Source of the DNA: an uncultured Christensenella sp.
GTDB lineage: Bacteria; Bacillota; Clostridia; Christensenellales; Pumilibacteraceae
Reading direction: 5' to 3'
Assembly (NCBI GenBank): GCA_910578545.1
Contig: CAJTPT010000004.1
Location: 62,001 to 126,000, forward strand
DNA length: 64,000 nucleotides
The notes under the pieces were generated by a model that did no database searches, was not told the DNA's origin, and worked only from the letters and a program-made list of their open reading frames with translations. Each line of letters opens with the position of its first letter. Positions within the stretch are counted from its first letter, which is position 1. The position numbers were made by a program, and so were the translations under genes. Below, in pieces: positions 1 through 10,000 of this stretch.

Positions 1-63
1 CAGGTCAACCGTATCAAGCTGATGATGTCCGTCGCGCTCGAAAACAATTCGGCTAAGAAGTAA
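1..63 (+). CDS. C-terminal end of a gene entering from the left edge
   Basis: The first 20 codons of the window are open in frame 1 and stop at TAA (61-63). The tail ends in NNSAKK. It lies 44 bases before the ABC exporter on the same strand and could be in its operon. It is too short to assign a family. Confidence 0.5.
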   Translation, partial: QVNRIKLMMSVALENNSAKK

Positions 64-107
64 ATAATAGATAGTCAGACAAAATTCGATACTCCTTTTG
101 TAAAAAT

Positions 108-1853
108 ATGAAAAAGAAAAAATTGCTCATACGGTTTGCGGGATACTACAAGCCGCACAAAACCCTGTTTATCATAGACATGATATGCGCATTTACCATA
201 TCAGTCTTTAATCTCGTTTACCCGTATATCACCAAAGAGATCATAAACAACTACGTACCCAACAAGCTTGTCACAATGTTGCTCGGCGCGGCGGGGTTTC
301 TTTTGGGATTTTACGTGATCAAGGCGGGGCTCAACTACTTTTTGCACTGCTGGGGACACATAGTCGGCGTGCGCATACAATCGGATATGCGGCGCGAACT
401 GTTTACCCACCTGCAAAAGCTTCCTTTTTCGTACTTTGACGATAACAAAACGGGCGTGATCATGAGCCGCATGACAAACGATCTCTTTCAAGTATCCGAG
501 CTCGCCCACCACGGCCCCGAGGACGTTTTTCTTTCGCTCATAACGCTTATCGGCGCGTTTATAATGCTTGCCATTATAAACGTGTATCTCACGCTTATAG
601 TATTTGTGTTTATCCCATTTTTCGCGCTTGTAATAGTGCTTGTGCGCAATCATATGAAAAAGGTTTACGCCGACGCACGCGCCGCCCAAGCCGAGGTAAA
701 CGCCGATATAGAAAGCGCAATCTCAGGCATGCGCGTATCACGAGCGTACACGGCAAGCGAGCACGAGTTAACCAAGTTCGACGTAGGCAACGATCGCTTT
801 GTGGAAAGCCGCAATCGGCAGTTTAAACTGCTCGGCAAGTTCCACGCGACGATGACCTTCTTTATGGACTTTCTGTACTTTGCCGTTCTGCTTGGCGGCG
901 GCCTGTTCTTTTACTTCAATATAATCGACGTCGGAGAGTTTACGGCGTTTGTGCTGTACATCTCCACACTGATAACGCCCATACGCACGTTAGTTACCAT
1001 TTACGACCAAATCCAAGAGGGCGCGACGGGCTTTAAGCGGTTTTGCGACATTATGGACGTGCCGCCCGAAAAGGAAGATGAAAACGCAGTTACGCCGGAT
1101 AATATCGTCGGCGAGATAGTTTTCGACAACGTAACGTTCGGCTATAAAAACGGCGACGACGAAAACGACGCGAAGGTCATTTCCGACTTTTCGCTTACTA
1201 TCCCTGCAGGCAAAACGGTTGCGCTCGTAGGTCCGTCCGGCGGCGGCAAAACAACGCTGTGCCACCTTATTCCACGCTTTTACGAGATAAACAGCGGCGT
1301 AATCACGCTGGACGGCTACGATATACGTACGTTACGGCGTAGTTTCTTGCGCAAAAACATAGGCATAGTTCAGCAGGACGTTTTTCTGTTTAACGGCACT
1401 ATCCGCGAGAATATAGCTTACGGCGACTTTGACGCCGCCGACGAGCAGATTATCGAAGCCGCCAAGCGCGCCAATATCCACGAGTATATCATGACTTTGC
1501 CCGACGGCTACGACACCAACGTCGGCGAGCGTGGCGTTAAGCTATCCGGCGGGCAAAAACAGCGCGTCGCAATCGCGCGTGCGTTCCTGAAAAATCCCAA
1601 GATACTCATACTCGACGAGGCGACTTCCGCACTCGACAACGCGACCGAAATGCTTATTCAGTCGGCGCTCGAAAATCTATCCGACGGCAGAACGACGTTG
1701 GTCGTAGCCCATCGCCTTTCCACTATAAAAAACGCCGACGAGATAATAGTGATTACCGGTAGCGGCGTGGAAGAGCGCGGCACGCACGACGAGCTTATTG
1801 CTCACGGCGGCACGTACAAAGAGCTGTACGAATATCAGTTTAAAATCTTATAG
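108..1853 (+). CDS. ABC exporter, fused permease and ATPase (half-transporter)
   Basis: A 581-residue ABC half-transporter of the type that acts as a dimer in the membrane to export lipids, drugs or peptides. Residues about 1-310 form the six-helix transmembrane domain, including an intracellular loop with MSRMTNDLFQV. Residues about 335-581 are the ATPase. It carries Walker A GPSGGGKTT near 375-383, signature LSGGQKQR near 479-486, Walker B ILILDEATSALD from 499 and the switch His near 535 in VAHRLST. All catalytic elements are intact and the length is normal. The substrate cannot be read from sequence. No clear Shine-Dalgarno precedes the ATG at 108. No second half-transporter follows, so it is a homodimer or its partner lies to the left of the window. 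Confidence 0.93.
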   Translation: MKKKKLLIRFAGYYKPHKTLFIIDMICAFTISVFNLVYPYITKEIINNYVPNKLVTMLLGAAGFLLGFYVIKAGLNYFLHCWGHIVGVRIQSDMRRELFTHLQKLPFSYFDDNKTGVIMSRMTNDLFQVSELAHHGPEDVFLSLITLIGAFIMLAIINVYLTLIVFVFIPFFALVIVLVRNHMKKVYADARAAQAEVNADIESAISGMRVSRAYTASEHELTKFDVGNDRFVESRNRQFKLLGKFHATMTFFMDFLYFAVLLGGGLFFYFNIIDVGEFTAFVLYISTLITPIRTLVTIYDQIQEGATGFKRFCDIMDVPPEKEDENAVTPDNIVGEIVFDNVTFGYKNGDDENDAKVISDFSLTIPAGKTVALVGPSGGGKTTLCHLIPRFYEINSGVITLDGYDIRTLRRSFLRKNIGIVQQDVFLFNGTIRENIAYGDFDAADEQIIEAAKRANIHEYIMTLPDGYDTNVGERGVKLSGGQKQRVAIARAFLKNPKILILDEATSALDNATEMLIQSALENLSDGRTTLVVAHRLSTIKNADEIIVITGSGVEERGTHDELIAHGGTYKELYEYQFKIL

Positions 1854-1914
1854 GCAATCAAAATACAAGGACAAGACAAATCTACGCTTTTAAAAGTTTA
1901 TAAAACAGGACATT

Positions 1915-2201
1915 TTGGAAAAAGCGTGCGATTTTTGCACGGAAGATACCGTATACGTGCAGTACAAGCACAAACACTTTTTTCCGTTTTGGTACAATCT
2001 GTTTAACCGCTCGTATTTTATTACCGTCCAAAAGAATAAGTTTGATATGTCCAAACTCAAGCACAAGGACGATATAGAACTTATTTTCGACCGCAACGGA
2101 ATTATACCGATTAATTAAAGCTTTATATCCCGAAACCAAAAATCCCGTTAATGCCTATCCTTGACGAAATGTGCGAATGGGGCTTTAAAAACCGAATATA
2201 A
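1915..2201 (+). pseudogene. Decayed small gene in three reading frames
   Basis: A coding-like stretch starts at a TTG (1915) preceded by ACAGGA and runs 67 codons. It begins with a CDFC pair and ends IIPIN at 2118. Coding-like sequence continues in the next frame (LIKALYPETKNPVNAYP, 2111-2164) and then a third (MPILDEMCEWGFKNRI, 2151-2201). This is what two single-base insertions in one gene would leave. No family was recognised. The alternative is a genuine 67-residue protein with chance open frames after it. Confidence 0.35.
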
Positions 2202-2205
2202 CCAA

Positions 2206-2240
2206 AAAAGCGCCCCGCCTGTTATAGGCTGTGCGCTTTT
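2206..2240. terminator. Bidirectional terminator between converging genes
   Basis: AAAAGCGC (2206-2213) pairs with GCGCTTTT (2233-2240), with an inner GCCT/AGGC stem. Flanking A and T runs serve both strands. It separates the plus-strand genes from the minus-strand DUF2310 gene. Confidence 0.7.
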
Positions 2241-2256
2241 GTAAACGTTCGGATTT

Positions 2257-3027
2257 TTATTCATTAGGCAAATCGCTTGACAGCAAGCAATCTTCGCAAA
2301 CGAATATTTCTTTGTAGTTATCGCAAAATTTAGCGTATTGCATTGGCTTTCCGCAACCGGGGCAAAGCCGCACCTTTCTGTCGTTTACTTTTACAAACTT
2401 GACCTTTTTTGTAAAATCGTCAAAGACGTTATAATACACCTTGAGCCCTGCCTTTTTGCCGATTTCGTTGGCTATTTCCCTGCCTCGCTTAGATAGTTCC
2501 GAATTGACGTTGACAAGCTGGTTGCCCGTAAACCTATCGCTTAGGCTGTCAAGCCAAAGCTTGTCCGTTGCGCAAAATATGCCTTGCCAATTAACGACCG
2601 CGTAATGGTCGTCTTGTTTATCGAGATACGGCAATTCATACAATGCGACGGGCTTTCCGCACGCACAGCACGTAAAAACGCTGTCTATGTCCTCAAAATA
2701 TGTTTGCATTTCCATAGCCGTTCTGTGCGTACATGAGCAGTATTCTCGGCTGTACGCATTTAAACCGATTTTTTTTACATATATATCGAAATACTGATCA
2801 AGCTCTTGCCTATACTTTTTTACATATATGCTGTCGTGAAGTCCGCTCAAAGAATCCTCTTTGGGCGTTGAAACGTATATATTATAACCGCCGTTAACTT
2901 TAACAAGCGACCATTCAAGCAAAATCTGCCCGTTATTTTTCAAACTGACAATATAGCATGCTATTATGTTTTCTACGTCAACCGCAGTATTTTCTTTATT
3001 CTTCAATTCGATTATCTGTGCGAACAT
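2257..3027 (-). CDS. DUF2310-family zinc-ribbon protein
   Basis: A 256-residue soluble protein matching the DUF2310 family of Zn-ribbon proteins of unknown function, suggested to bind nucleic acid. Three Cys groups are visible: a CSC motif, CCACGKP about midway, and CPGCGKP with CEDC at the C terminus. Between them is the family's SKRGREIANEIGKK stretch. The ATG at 3027 was chosen over the upstream GTG because AAGAGG lies 7 bases before it. The gene stands alone between two terminators. Family assignment is from remembered motif order; its role is unknown. Confidence 0.75.
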   Translation of the reverse strand: MFAQIIELKNKENTAVDVENIIACYIVSLKNNGQILLEWSLVKVNGGYNIYVSTPKEDSLSGLHDSIYVKKYRQELDQYFDIYVKKIGLNAYSREYCSCTHRTAMEMQTYFEDIDSVFTCCACGKPVALYELPYLDKQDDHYAVVNWQGIFCATDKLWLDSLSDRFTGNQLVNVNSELSKRGREIANEIGKKAGLKVYYNVFDDFTKKVKFVKVNDRKVRLCPGCGKPMQYAKFCDNYKEIFVCEDCLLSSDLPNE

Positions 3028-3080
3028 AACCACACCTCTTTTCTATTTTAACATGTCGAAACCGAAATTGCAATATCCTC

Positions 3081-3114
3081 AAAAAAAACGCACTACCGAT
3101 TACAGACAGTGCGC
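3081..3114 (-). terminator. Terminator after the CTP synthase homologue
   Basis: On the minus strand a GCGCACT/AGTGCG stem is followed directly by a run of T (rich in A at 3081-3088 on plus). It lies about 20 bases after the stop of the pyrG-like gene. Confidence 0.6.
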
Positions 3115-3132
3115 TTTATTATTTATAGTTTT

Positions 3133-4707
3133 TTATGCTTTTCCTAAGCTTATGACCTTTACGAACTCGGCGAACAACGGATGAGTTGTCAACAGCCGCG
3201 AACGGTATTCGGGATTAAAGATAGTGCCGATAAAGAATTTATTGGTCGACACCTCGAAGGCTTCGGGCACGCCCGTCGGCGAGTGTGCGCAAAACACAAG
3301 TCCGTTTTTGAGAAAAAGCTGTTCGTATATGCCCGCAATATCATATCTGTGACGGTGGCGTTCCATAACCATTTGCTCGCCGTAAATGCGGCTTAGGTAT
3401 GTGCCGGGCGTTATGACCGTGGGGAACGCGCCCTTTTTCAGCATGGGCGGGTCGACGCTACACACAACACTGTACGGACCGTCGGGGGTGAATTCCTGCG
3501 AGTCTGCGCCCGTCATGCCGAGCACGTCGCGGGCAAACTCGATTATCCCAGCCTGTGCGCCCAAGCCGATCATAAGACAAGGCACGTCGTTTTCCCTGGC
3601 GTATTTAGCCGCGGCTATCTTGCCGTCAAAGCCGCGCGCGCCGAAGCCCGAACCGATAACTATGCCGTTGTATGCGCTGAGGATATCGGGATTTTTTTCA
3701 ACGTCCTCACTGCTTACAAGCGTTATGTCCACCGCCTCGTTCTTTAAAAGACCTGCGGTTGTAATCGCGTCCGTAACCGATTGGTAAGCCGTCGTCTTTT
3801 CCACGTACTTGCCGACGACTGCAACCTTTAAACGGTCTTCCTTGCTTGCCGTCGCTTCCGCACGGGTGCACATATCGCGCCAATCGTCCAGCTTAGGCTC
3901 GCGCTCCTCCATTTTAAGCTTGCGGAGCGCCACGCCCTCGAAGCTCTGCTCATGTAATTTAAGCGGCACTTGATAAATGTTATCGGTGGTAACGCTCTCG
4001 ATAATGCCGTCCTTGTCGACGTTGCAGAACAGCGAAAGCTTCTTTTTTGCGCCGTCGTCAAGCGGCTCATCGCTACGGCAAACGATTATGTCGGGCTGAA
4101 TACCTATGTTTTGAAGTTCCTTGACCGAGTTCTGCGTCGGCTTTGTTTTGTGCTCGCCGCTCATCTCGATAATGGGTACGTAAGTAATGTGAATATATAC
4201 GGCGTTGCCCTTACCGAGCTCGCCGCGGCACTGGCGAATTGCTTCGAGGTACGGGTGGTTTTCTATATCGCCGACGACGCCGCCTATTTCGCAAATAACG
4301 ACGTCCGTTTCAGGGCGATTAAGCGTGTACAGCGTGCGCTTGATTTCGTCGGTTATGTGCGGAACGACCTGCACGGACTCACCGTCGTACGCGCCGTCGC
4401 GCTCGCGCTTGATGACTGCGGAATAGATCTTGCCGCTCGTAATGTTGCTGTTTTCGGTCAAGCTCTGACCCAAAAATCTTTCGTAATGTCCGAGCACCAC
4501 GTCGCCCTCGCCGCCGTCCTCGGTAACAAATACCTCGCCGTGTTGGTATGGACTTAGGTACAGCGCGTCGACGTTAAAGTACGGGTCGAACTTAATCATA
4601 TCCACAGTGTAGCCTTGCGCCTTGATAAGCATTGCAATGCTTGCCGCAGTAATTCCCTTTCCCAAGCCCGACACAACGCCGCCGGTAACAAAAATATACT
4701 TTGACAT
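3133..4707 (-). CDS. pyrG: CTP synthase homologue with inactivated glutaminase domain
   Basis: A 524-residue protein aligned over its whole length with CTP synthase, which makes CTP from UTP, ATP and glutamine. The synthase P-loop (GGVVSGLGKG), SPYQHGEVFVT, EIGG and KTKPTQ are present. The glutaminase nucleophile is missing: the usual G-I-C-L-G-M-Q reads M-I-G-L-G-A-Q, so Gly381 stands where Cys should be. The catalytic His of FHPEF is Asn498, while Glu500 remains. In the synthase domain the Mg-binding Asp (E. coli D72) is Val71, and the DPGTM segment reads DALYL. It may be ammonia-dependent, or a paralogue with another role. It starts 26 bases after the RnlA-like gene, probably in one operon. 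The SD (AGGAGG) is about 15 bases from the ATG, with a small GTAC-TTTA-GTAC hairpin between. Confidence 0.88.
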   Translation of the reverse strand: MSKYIFVTGGVVSGLGKGITAASIAMLIKAQGYTVDMIKFDPYFNVDALYLSPYQHGEVFVTEDGGEGDVVLGHYERFLGQSLTENSNITSGKIYSAVIKRERDGAYDGESVQVVPHITDEIKRTLYTLNRPETDVVICEIGGVVGDIENHPYLEAIRQCRGELGKGNAVYIHITYVPIIEMSGEHKTKPTQNSVKELQNIGIQPDIIVCRSDEPLDDGAKKKLSLFCNVDKDGIIESVTTDNIYQVPLKLHEQSFEGVALRKLKMEEREPKLDDWRDMCTRAEATASKEDRLKVAVVGKYVEKTTAYQSVTDAITTAGLLKNEAVDITLVSSEDVEKNPDILSAYNGIVIGSGFGARGFDGKIAAAKYARENDVPCLMIGLGAQAGIIEFARDVLGMTGADSQEFTPDGPYSVVCSVDPPMLKKGAFPTVITPGTYLSRIYGEQMVMERHRHRYDIAGIYEQLFLKNGLVFCAHSPTGVPEAFEVSTNKFFIGTIFNPEYRSRLLTTHPLFAEFVKVISLGKA

Positions 4708-4733
4708 GGTACTAAAGTACGTCCTCCTGAAAG

Positions 4734-6617
4734 TTATCCCGGTATCTTGTACCCGATTTCTTTAAGCTTTTTCGCGTTGTACTCGACTACGTCCAACAGG
4801 CGGTCGAATATGCGCTGTGCGGTAGCGCGCTCGGGAATTGAACGCGAGGTGTTGCTTTCGGTGTTGTCCGAGTGCGCAAAGAAGTTACGCTGAGAGAAGT
4901 ATTCGGTGTAAAGCGCAACAAGCACCTCGGCGTATATAACGCTTTTTATACGCGAAGTGTAGCCGCTTTTAAGGATATACCTGCCGCTGTCGTCCTTGTC
5001 GAACGCCTGGCCTATCATCTTGACCTTTATACCCTCGGCCGACTGAAGATCAAACACGAACCGTTCCAAACCTCTGAACGCGGGAACGAGCAAGACCGAA
5101 TAGTCGGACAGTCGCAAATCCTTTTGTCCGAAGTCGTGTATGCCGTACGAAAAGTCAATGCGCGACTGCTCGGACAAAAACTCGAACGCCGTAGGCAGAC
5201 GATTTTTCAGCTTGTTTTGGACGTCCGAAACCTTTTTTCCGTTGCCGGATTCATCTACGTAGTTTTCAAGCGCCGACGAGTAATCGCTGAACGTGCTGAC
5301 GGTGGACATAACCTCGCCGAACAAGTCACTGCGCTTGCCCTGCAACTGCAAAGTCATGCGCTTTGTGGCGTACCTAAGCATGACCTTTTGCCCCGCGCTG
5401 TCTGTTACGGTATACGTCTGCACCTCTTGCGGCGTTCCGCCTAACTCGGTCGCGCCGCCGCTAACCGACTTGCCGTACGACTTGAGCCGCGTGATTGCAC
5501 CTATAAGCGAGTCGGGCGGAAAGTTCTTTACCGAATACCCGTTTTTGTATTCGGGCGCAAGCTGATCGAGCGGTTGCGGTGTGGTAACAATATCGTTTTC
5601 CGCCTGCTTGATTTTGGGCGGTCTGCCGCGCCTGCGCTTTTCCGTTTCGGACGGCGCGGGCTCGAGCTTTTGTTGCTCGGTCTTAGGCGGTCTGCCGCGT
5701 TTGCGCTTTTGCGGCTCCGTGGTTTCATCCGCAACCGTCTGTTGGCGGGTCGTGATTTTAATATCTCCGACGCGCGATTTTCCGTCGTCCTCGGTGCCGA
5801 ACGATATAGTGGCCCTGCGAGGTGCGCTCCCCGGTGTGCGTGCGCCTACCGATATCGCCAATCCGACCGGACGAGCATTATCCGTACCGTGTTCGGTCTT
5901 GGATGTTTCGGCACGCGGCGTGCGCATTGACGGCGCCCAGGGCGGAGGCGCGTCGGGAACGGGTTCTTCCGCGCGCGGCTTTTCCGGCGGCGTAACGCTA
6001 CCCTCGCCGTACGACGGAAGCGTGCGTTTTTTGGCAACCTGCGGCGGATAAATTATATCGCCCGTATCGAGTACAATCGGCGCGCGGCGTTCTGTATGCT
6101 CGGCGCGCGGCGTTCTCTTCGGCGCAATCTGCGGCGGATAAATCTCATCCGTCGATAGTACGGTCCCCCTCGACGAAGCATACACCGTCCGTGTGAAAGT
6201 AGGTGCATATTCCGAGCGCCTGCGTATACTGTCCGGCGACACAAAAAGCTTTGCGCGCGTGCCGTTGTCCATACGCCGCTCGATCGCGGGAGGTTCGGGG
6301 TTGACTGCCTTCGGCTTGGGCACCGTGCCCTGCGCGGGAACGGTGGAACGCTTTACGGTTTTGCCCTGCGGGTCAAACAATTGCAACAACATATTAGCAT
6401 GGTCGCTCCGACCCGTAATTGACAGTATGCTCGCCGTGGTGTCATACACCAATGCCAAACGGCTTTCGTCGGCGAGATAGGAATATCTGTCGTAGTGCGA
6501 GCGCTCGGTCGATTTTACAACGCCGTTAGGAACAAAAAAGTCAGTGTCGATTTTTTGTATGAACGCAGAAACTTCGCTTTGAGTGCACGGCGAAATATTG
6601 TATCTTAAATTTTCCAT
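4734..6617 (-). CDS. RnlA-like HEPN ribonuclease with two AT-hooks
   Basis: A 627-residue protein that I read as an RnlA (RNase LS toxin) relative. Residues about 1-95 resemble the RnlA N-terminal domain, and about 365-450 the repeated TBP-like domain (MLRYATKRMTLQLQGKR). Residues about 460-627 match the C-terminal domain, with DYSVLLVPAFRGLERF and a HEPN R-x4-H motif RNFFAH (R577, H582). The linker (about 95-360) is Pro/Arg/Glu-rich and disordered-looking. It repeats YPPQ(I/V)A-KRT and carries two AT-hooks (RGRPPK near 303-311 and 326-334), suggesting minor-groove DNA binding. E. coli RnlA is 357 residues, so the linker is a large insertion. No RnlB-like antitoxin is adjacent. The next gene is the CTP synthase homologue. 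RNase activity is inferred. Confidence 0.65.
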   Translation of the reverse strand: MENLRYNISPCTQSEVSAFIQKIDTDFFVPNGVVKSTERSHYDRYSYLADESRLALVYDTTASILSITGRSDHANMLLQLFDPQGKTVKRSTVPAQGTVPKPKAVNPEPPAIERRMDNGTRAKLFVSPDSIRRRSEYAPTFTRTVYASSRGTVLSTDEIYPPQIAPKRTPRAEHTERRAPIVLDTGDIIYPPQVAKKRTLPSYGEGSVTPPEKPRAEEPVPDAPPPWAPSMRTPRAETSKTEHGTDNARPVGLAISVGARTPGSAPRRATISFGTEDDGKSRVGDIKITTRQQTVADETTEPQKRKRGRPPKTEQQKLEPAPSETEKRRRGRPPKIKQAENDIVTTPQPLDQLAPEYKNGYSVKNFPPDSLIGAITRLKSYGKSVSGGATELGGTPQEVQTYTVTDSAGQKVMLRYATKRMTLQLQGKRSDLFGEVMSTVSTFSDYSSALENYVDESGNGKKVSDVQNKLKNRLPTAFEFLSEQSRIDFSYGIHDFGQKDLRLSDYSVLLVPAFRGLERFVFDLQSAEGIKVKMIGQAFDKDDSGRYILKSGYTSRIKSVIYAEVLVALYTEYFSQRNFFAHSDNTESNTSRSIPERATAQRIFDRLLDVVEYNAKKLKEIGYKIPG

Positions 6618-7030
6618 TATGTCTCCGATTGATTGTTGTATTTCTTATCTCGTGTAAATAAAGAATATTAATAAGAAATATATCACCCTTGCAAAAAAAC
6701 CGATAAATACTTATTAAAGCATAGCAAAAAAACTTTTATCGTTAGCAAGCATAAATCACGTAGTTATTTTTCAAAGGTAATTAAAGTGGATTAATATTGC
6801 GCGGCATACCCGATGCCAATCTGTGTTGAACACATTTTCAGCGGCAAAACACGTCATATACTGTGTTAAAGCCTTTGCATAGCCGACCTTCGGCGCTACG
6901 TCGAGCGAGAGGAGGAGGAAAAGAGCCGAAATAGAGCGCCGCAAAAGTGTTCGCACGGGGTCGGAATCGGGTACTCAATTTAATTGGACGAAAGAATACA
7001 ATAATTATTAATATTATATTCTTTCGCCGC
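6618..7030. other. Intergenic region with no gene seen
   Basis: AT-rich flanks surround a more G+C-rich centre (about 6780-6970). A 61-codon minus-strand frame there has no Shine-Dalgarno and no recognisable protein features. The right part is close to the end of the surface-protein gene, and the left carries the promoter of the RnlA-like gene. Confidence 0.5.
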
Positions 7031-7064
7031 GAATAAAATTATAAGCGACCGTGCGGTCGCTTAT
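7031..7064 (-). terminator. Terminator of the large surface-protein gene
   Basis: A perfect 10-bp stem, ATAAGCGACC (7041-7050) with GGTCGCTTAT (7055-7064), has a 4-base loop. Read on the minus strand it is followed by AATTTTATT. It lies just after the stop codon. Confidence 0.85.
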
Positions 7065-7074
7065 AACTGATGTT

Positions 7075-10000
7075 TTATTTTTTCACTTTGCGGAAGCGAA
7101 CAACATAGACTATGACGCCCGCAAGCAAGACTATTGCAACAATGATAAGCACGGTGGAAAGCGTTGTCCAAGTCGTGGGGGAAGAAGATCCCTTGCTCGT
7201 TACGGTGACGTTTTCCGTAATCTTATATTCGTTGCCGTATTCGTCTTTTGCCGTATACACTATGGTATATTCGCCGACCTTGTTGAGCTTGATTTCGGTG
7301 CCGTTGTTGCCCTTGGAAGCATAACCGCTGTAGCTGCCGCTTACGGTATTGGCGGACAAAATCTCGTTGTTGTAGTAAAGCTCTTTTCTAATCTGTACGC
7401 CGTCGGAGCTTTCGCCTTCCAAAAGGTTGAGCGTCTTAAAGGTGAAGGTGTCCCCTTCCTTTTTGGTGCCCGCAGTAGACGTGCCGCCGGATACGGTAAA
7501 GCGAGGGGCAGTCACCTTGCCGACATTGACATCAAACGAGTAGTTCTCGACTTCGCCGCTTTCGTACGTTGCGGTATAGGTTACCTTGTACACGCCGTTC
7601 TTTGTTGCATGGAAGGTACGGGTTTCCTCGTCCCAATCCACGTCGTCACTGCCGTCGGGATCGGTTACGTCAATCTTGATAGTGCCCATGCCGTTCTCGG
7701 TATAAGCGATAGCTTCGGGAACGGTGATTAGTCCGTTGCCCTCCGCAATCTCGCCCTTCTTTTCGTCGTAAACGTTTTCGTAAACGGGCGCCTTATCGAG
7801 AAGCTCGATAACGGGCTTAGCGGTATCGACGATATCCACATAGTGAATGCCTTTGTTGACGCTGTCGAACTTAACAGGCGACTGGGTAACTACATTGCCG
7901 TCGTCGTCTTTAACGTCGTCGTAATTGAACACGCCGTCGTTAATATCTTTTGCGTTGATATAGCCGTCCTGAATGGTGTACGAGCCAGAGGTGTAGGCGG
8001 TAAGCTCGTTACCCATTACAGAGAAGATGCCGCCGCTTATCTTGCGAATAACGCGGAACGTGCCTTCCTCTTGAATGTTATTAATGACCGAATTGTTGAG
8101 CTTGTAAGTTACGTTTACGTTGCCCGTCTTGCCGATATTGGCAATGGCAGAAGTCGAGGTGCCGTCTCCCTTTGCGTTGAGCACGCCGCCGAGCTGATAA
8201 GCGTAAACTTCGTAGTAGCCGTTAACGTCGAACACACGAACCGTCATGGTGTAGTGGTCGTCGCCGAGCGCCGCGCTCGAAGTGGTAAAGGTGATATCCT
8301 TTACGTAAATCACTACGGAGCCGTCATCCTTGATATCGGAAAGAGTCTGAAGAGTTACGTCAAGGTAGTTGTCTTGGGGATCGTAAACCGCTACTTCAAA
8401 GCCGGTGTAGTAGCGCATATCCTCGCTAGCCGCTGTGATTACAAACGAGCCTGCATTGACGCTGTTGCCCGCTTTGATGGTTTCATCGCCCTTGGCGTTA
8501 ACAAAGTTGATTTTGTCGTTATAGCTGAACTTCTTGCCGTCCTCGGGTGCGCGGATCAATTTGGTGACTGCGGTGACTTTGGTGTAGTTTTCGTCGTTGT
8601 CGGTGAGATAGAAATAGTTGCCGTCGTCGTCCACAGCGTTGGTTCTGTAGTTGCCGACCTTGTCTTTTACACCTACGTAGAAGTACAAGGAATCGCCGTC
8701 GACAGCCATAGTCGCTTCGCCGTCCATACCCTCGTTGATAACAAGCTTAAGACCGCCGTCTCTTACGATCTTAGCTTCCTCGCCGCCCTTAACGTCAAGG
8801 TATTTGTTTGCGGAAGAGTAAATTCTATATGTCACTTGCGGACGGGTGTCATCGCCGTCGGCATACACGGGGCGCGGAACGGTAAAGCTTTCGTCGGCTT
8901 CGGACAAGTATTCGGGGGCAGTAACTTCTGCCGTGGAAGGCTTTGCTTTGTCCTCGTACTTATCTTTAAGAGTAATCGTGTAGGTCTTGGACGAGGTGTT
9001 GTTAGCCTTGTCGCGGGCACGGAACAACACGGTGTACGTGCCGGGAAGAGCCTTGCTTACTTCGGAATCGTTCTTGTCCTTTCTCTTATAATTGTTGAAA
9101 TCAAACTCGAAATCGTGTTCTACGTTAAACTCGACGTCTGCGTCGTAAATACCGTTGTTCTTAAGCTTGCTGTCGTCGCCGGTCGAAAGGATGTTGGGTA
9201 TTTCGAGTATGGTCTTGTTATTGTCCGAATCGGTGATGCGGAACAACATGGTGATAAGGTCGCCCTTTTTGCCCTCGGGCGCGTCGGCGGCGCTTACATA
9301 ATCCTTGTTGTCAACGACCTCGGGAACCTTAAAGGTAATGGTGCCGCCGAGACCGGAGACAGTGCCATTTTCGTCTTTAACTTCCAAGCCCCAGGTTTCG
9401 GGAATGAGGTACTCGTAATTATCGGTGTTTTTGAAAACGGGCGCGACGTGGTCGGCGACCTCGATAATGGACTCGTACGTACTGGACTTGCCGCCCGCCG
9501 TGGGATTGTCCTTGTTATAGGAATCGTTATAGGCGGTATACTGTACCTTATACTTACCCGTCGCGGTGGGATAGAATGTCATGGATTTGTCGTTGTCAAA
9601 CTTGACTTCGCTCTCAAGCGTTTCCGTCGCATAACCGTCGTCGTTGACCTTGACGTTGTGAACCTTGGTATTGCCGTCCGGCTCGAAAACCTCGATAACA
9701 ACCTTTACGTTATCATCGTTCTTATCCGAAACATTAGCAACGGGAAGAGTGAAAGGACGGTTGACCGACGCGTCCTTTTGAATGCCCGAAACCGCAAGCG
9801 TGGGGTTGCCGCCGCTCGTCACTTTGGACTGAACGTTTACGGTAAAAGTCTTGGAAAGACGCTTGGTGCCGTTATCTTCCAAAGTAGCGGTATAGGTGAT
9901 AAATACCTTACCCTGCTTATCGGAAGGATCGAAAGTCTTGCTGTCGGTATACTTGTTGCCGAGAGAGTCCTCGATTTCGACCGTGTAGTTGCGGTCGGGG

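Noticed and set aside
6771..6956. 61-codon minus-strand frame in the 6.6-7.0 kb gap
   Set aside because: No ribosome-binding site, no recognisable protein features and no conserved motif.
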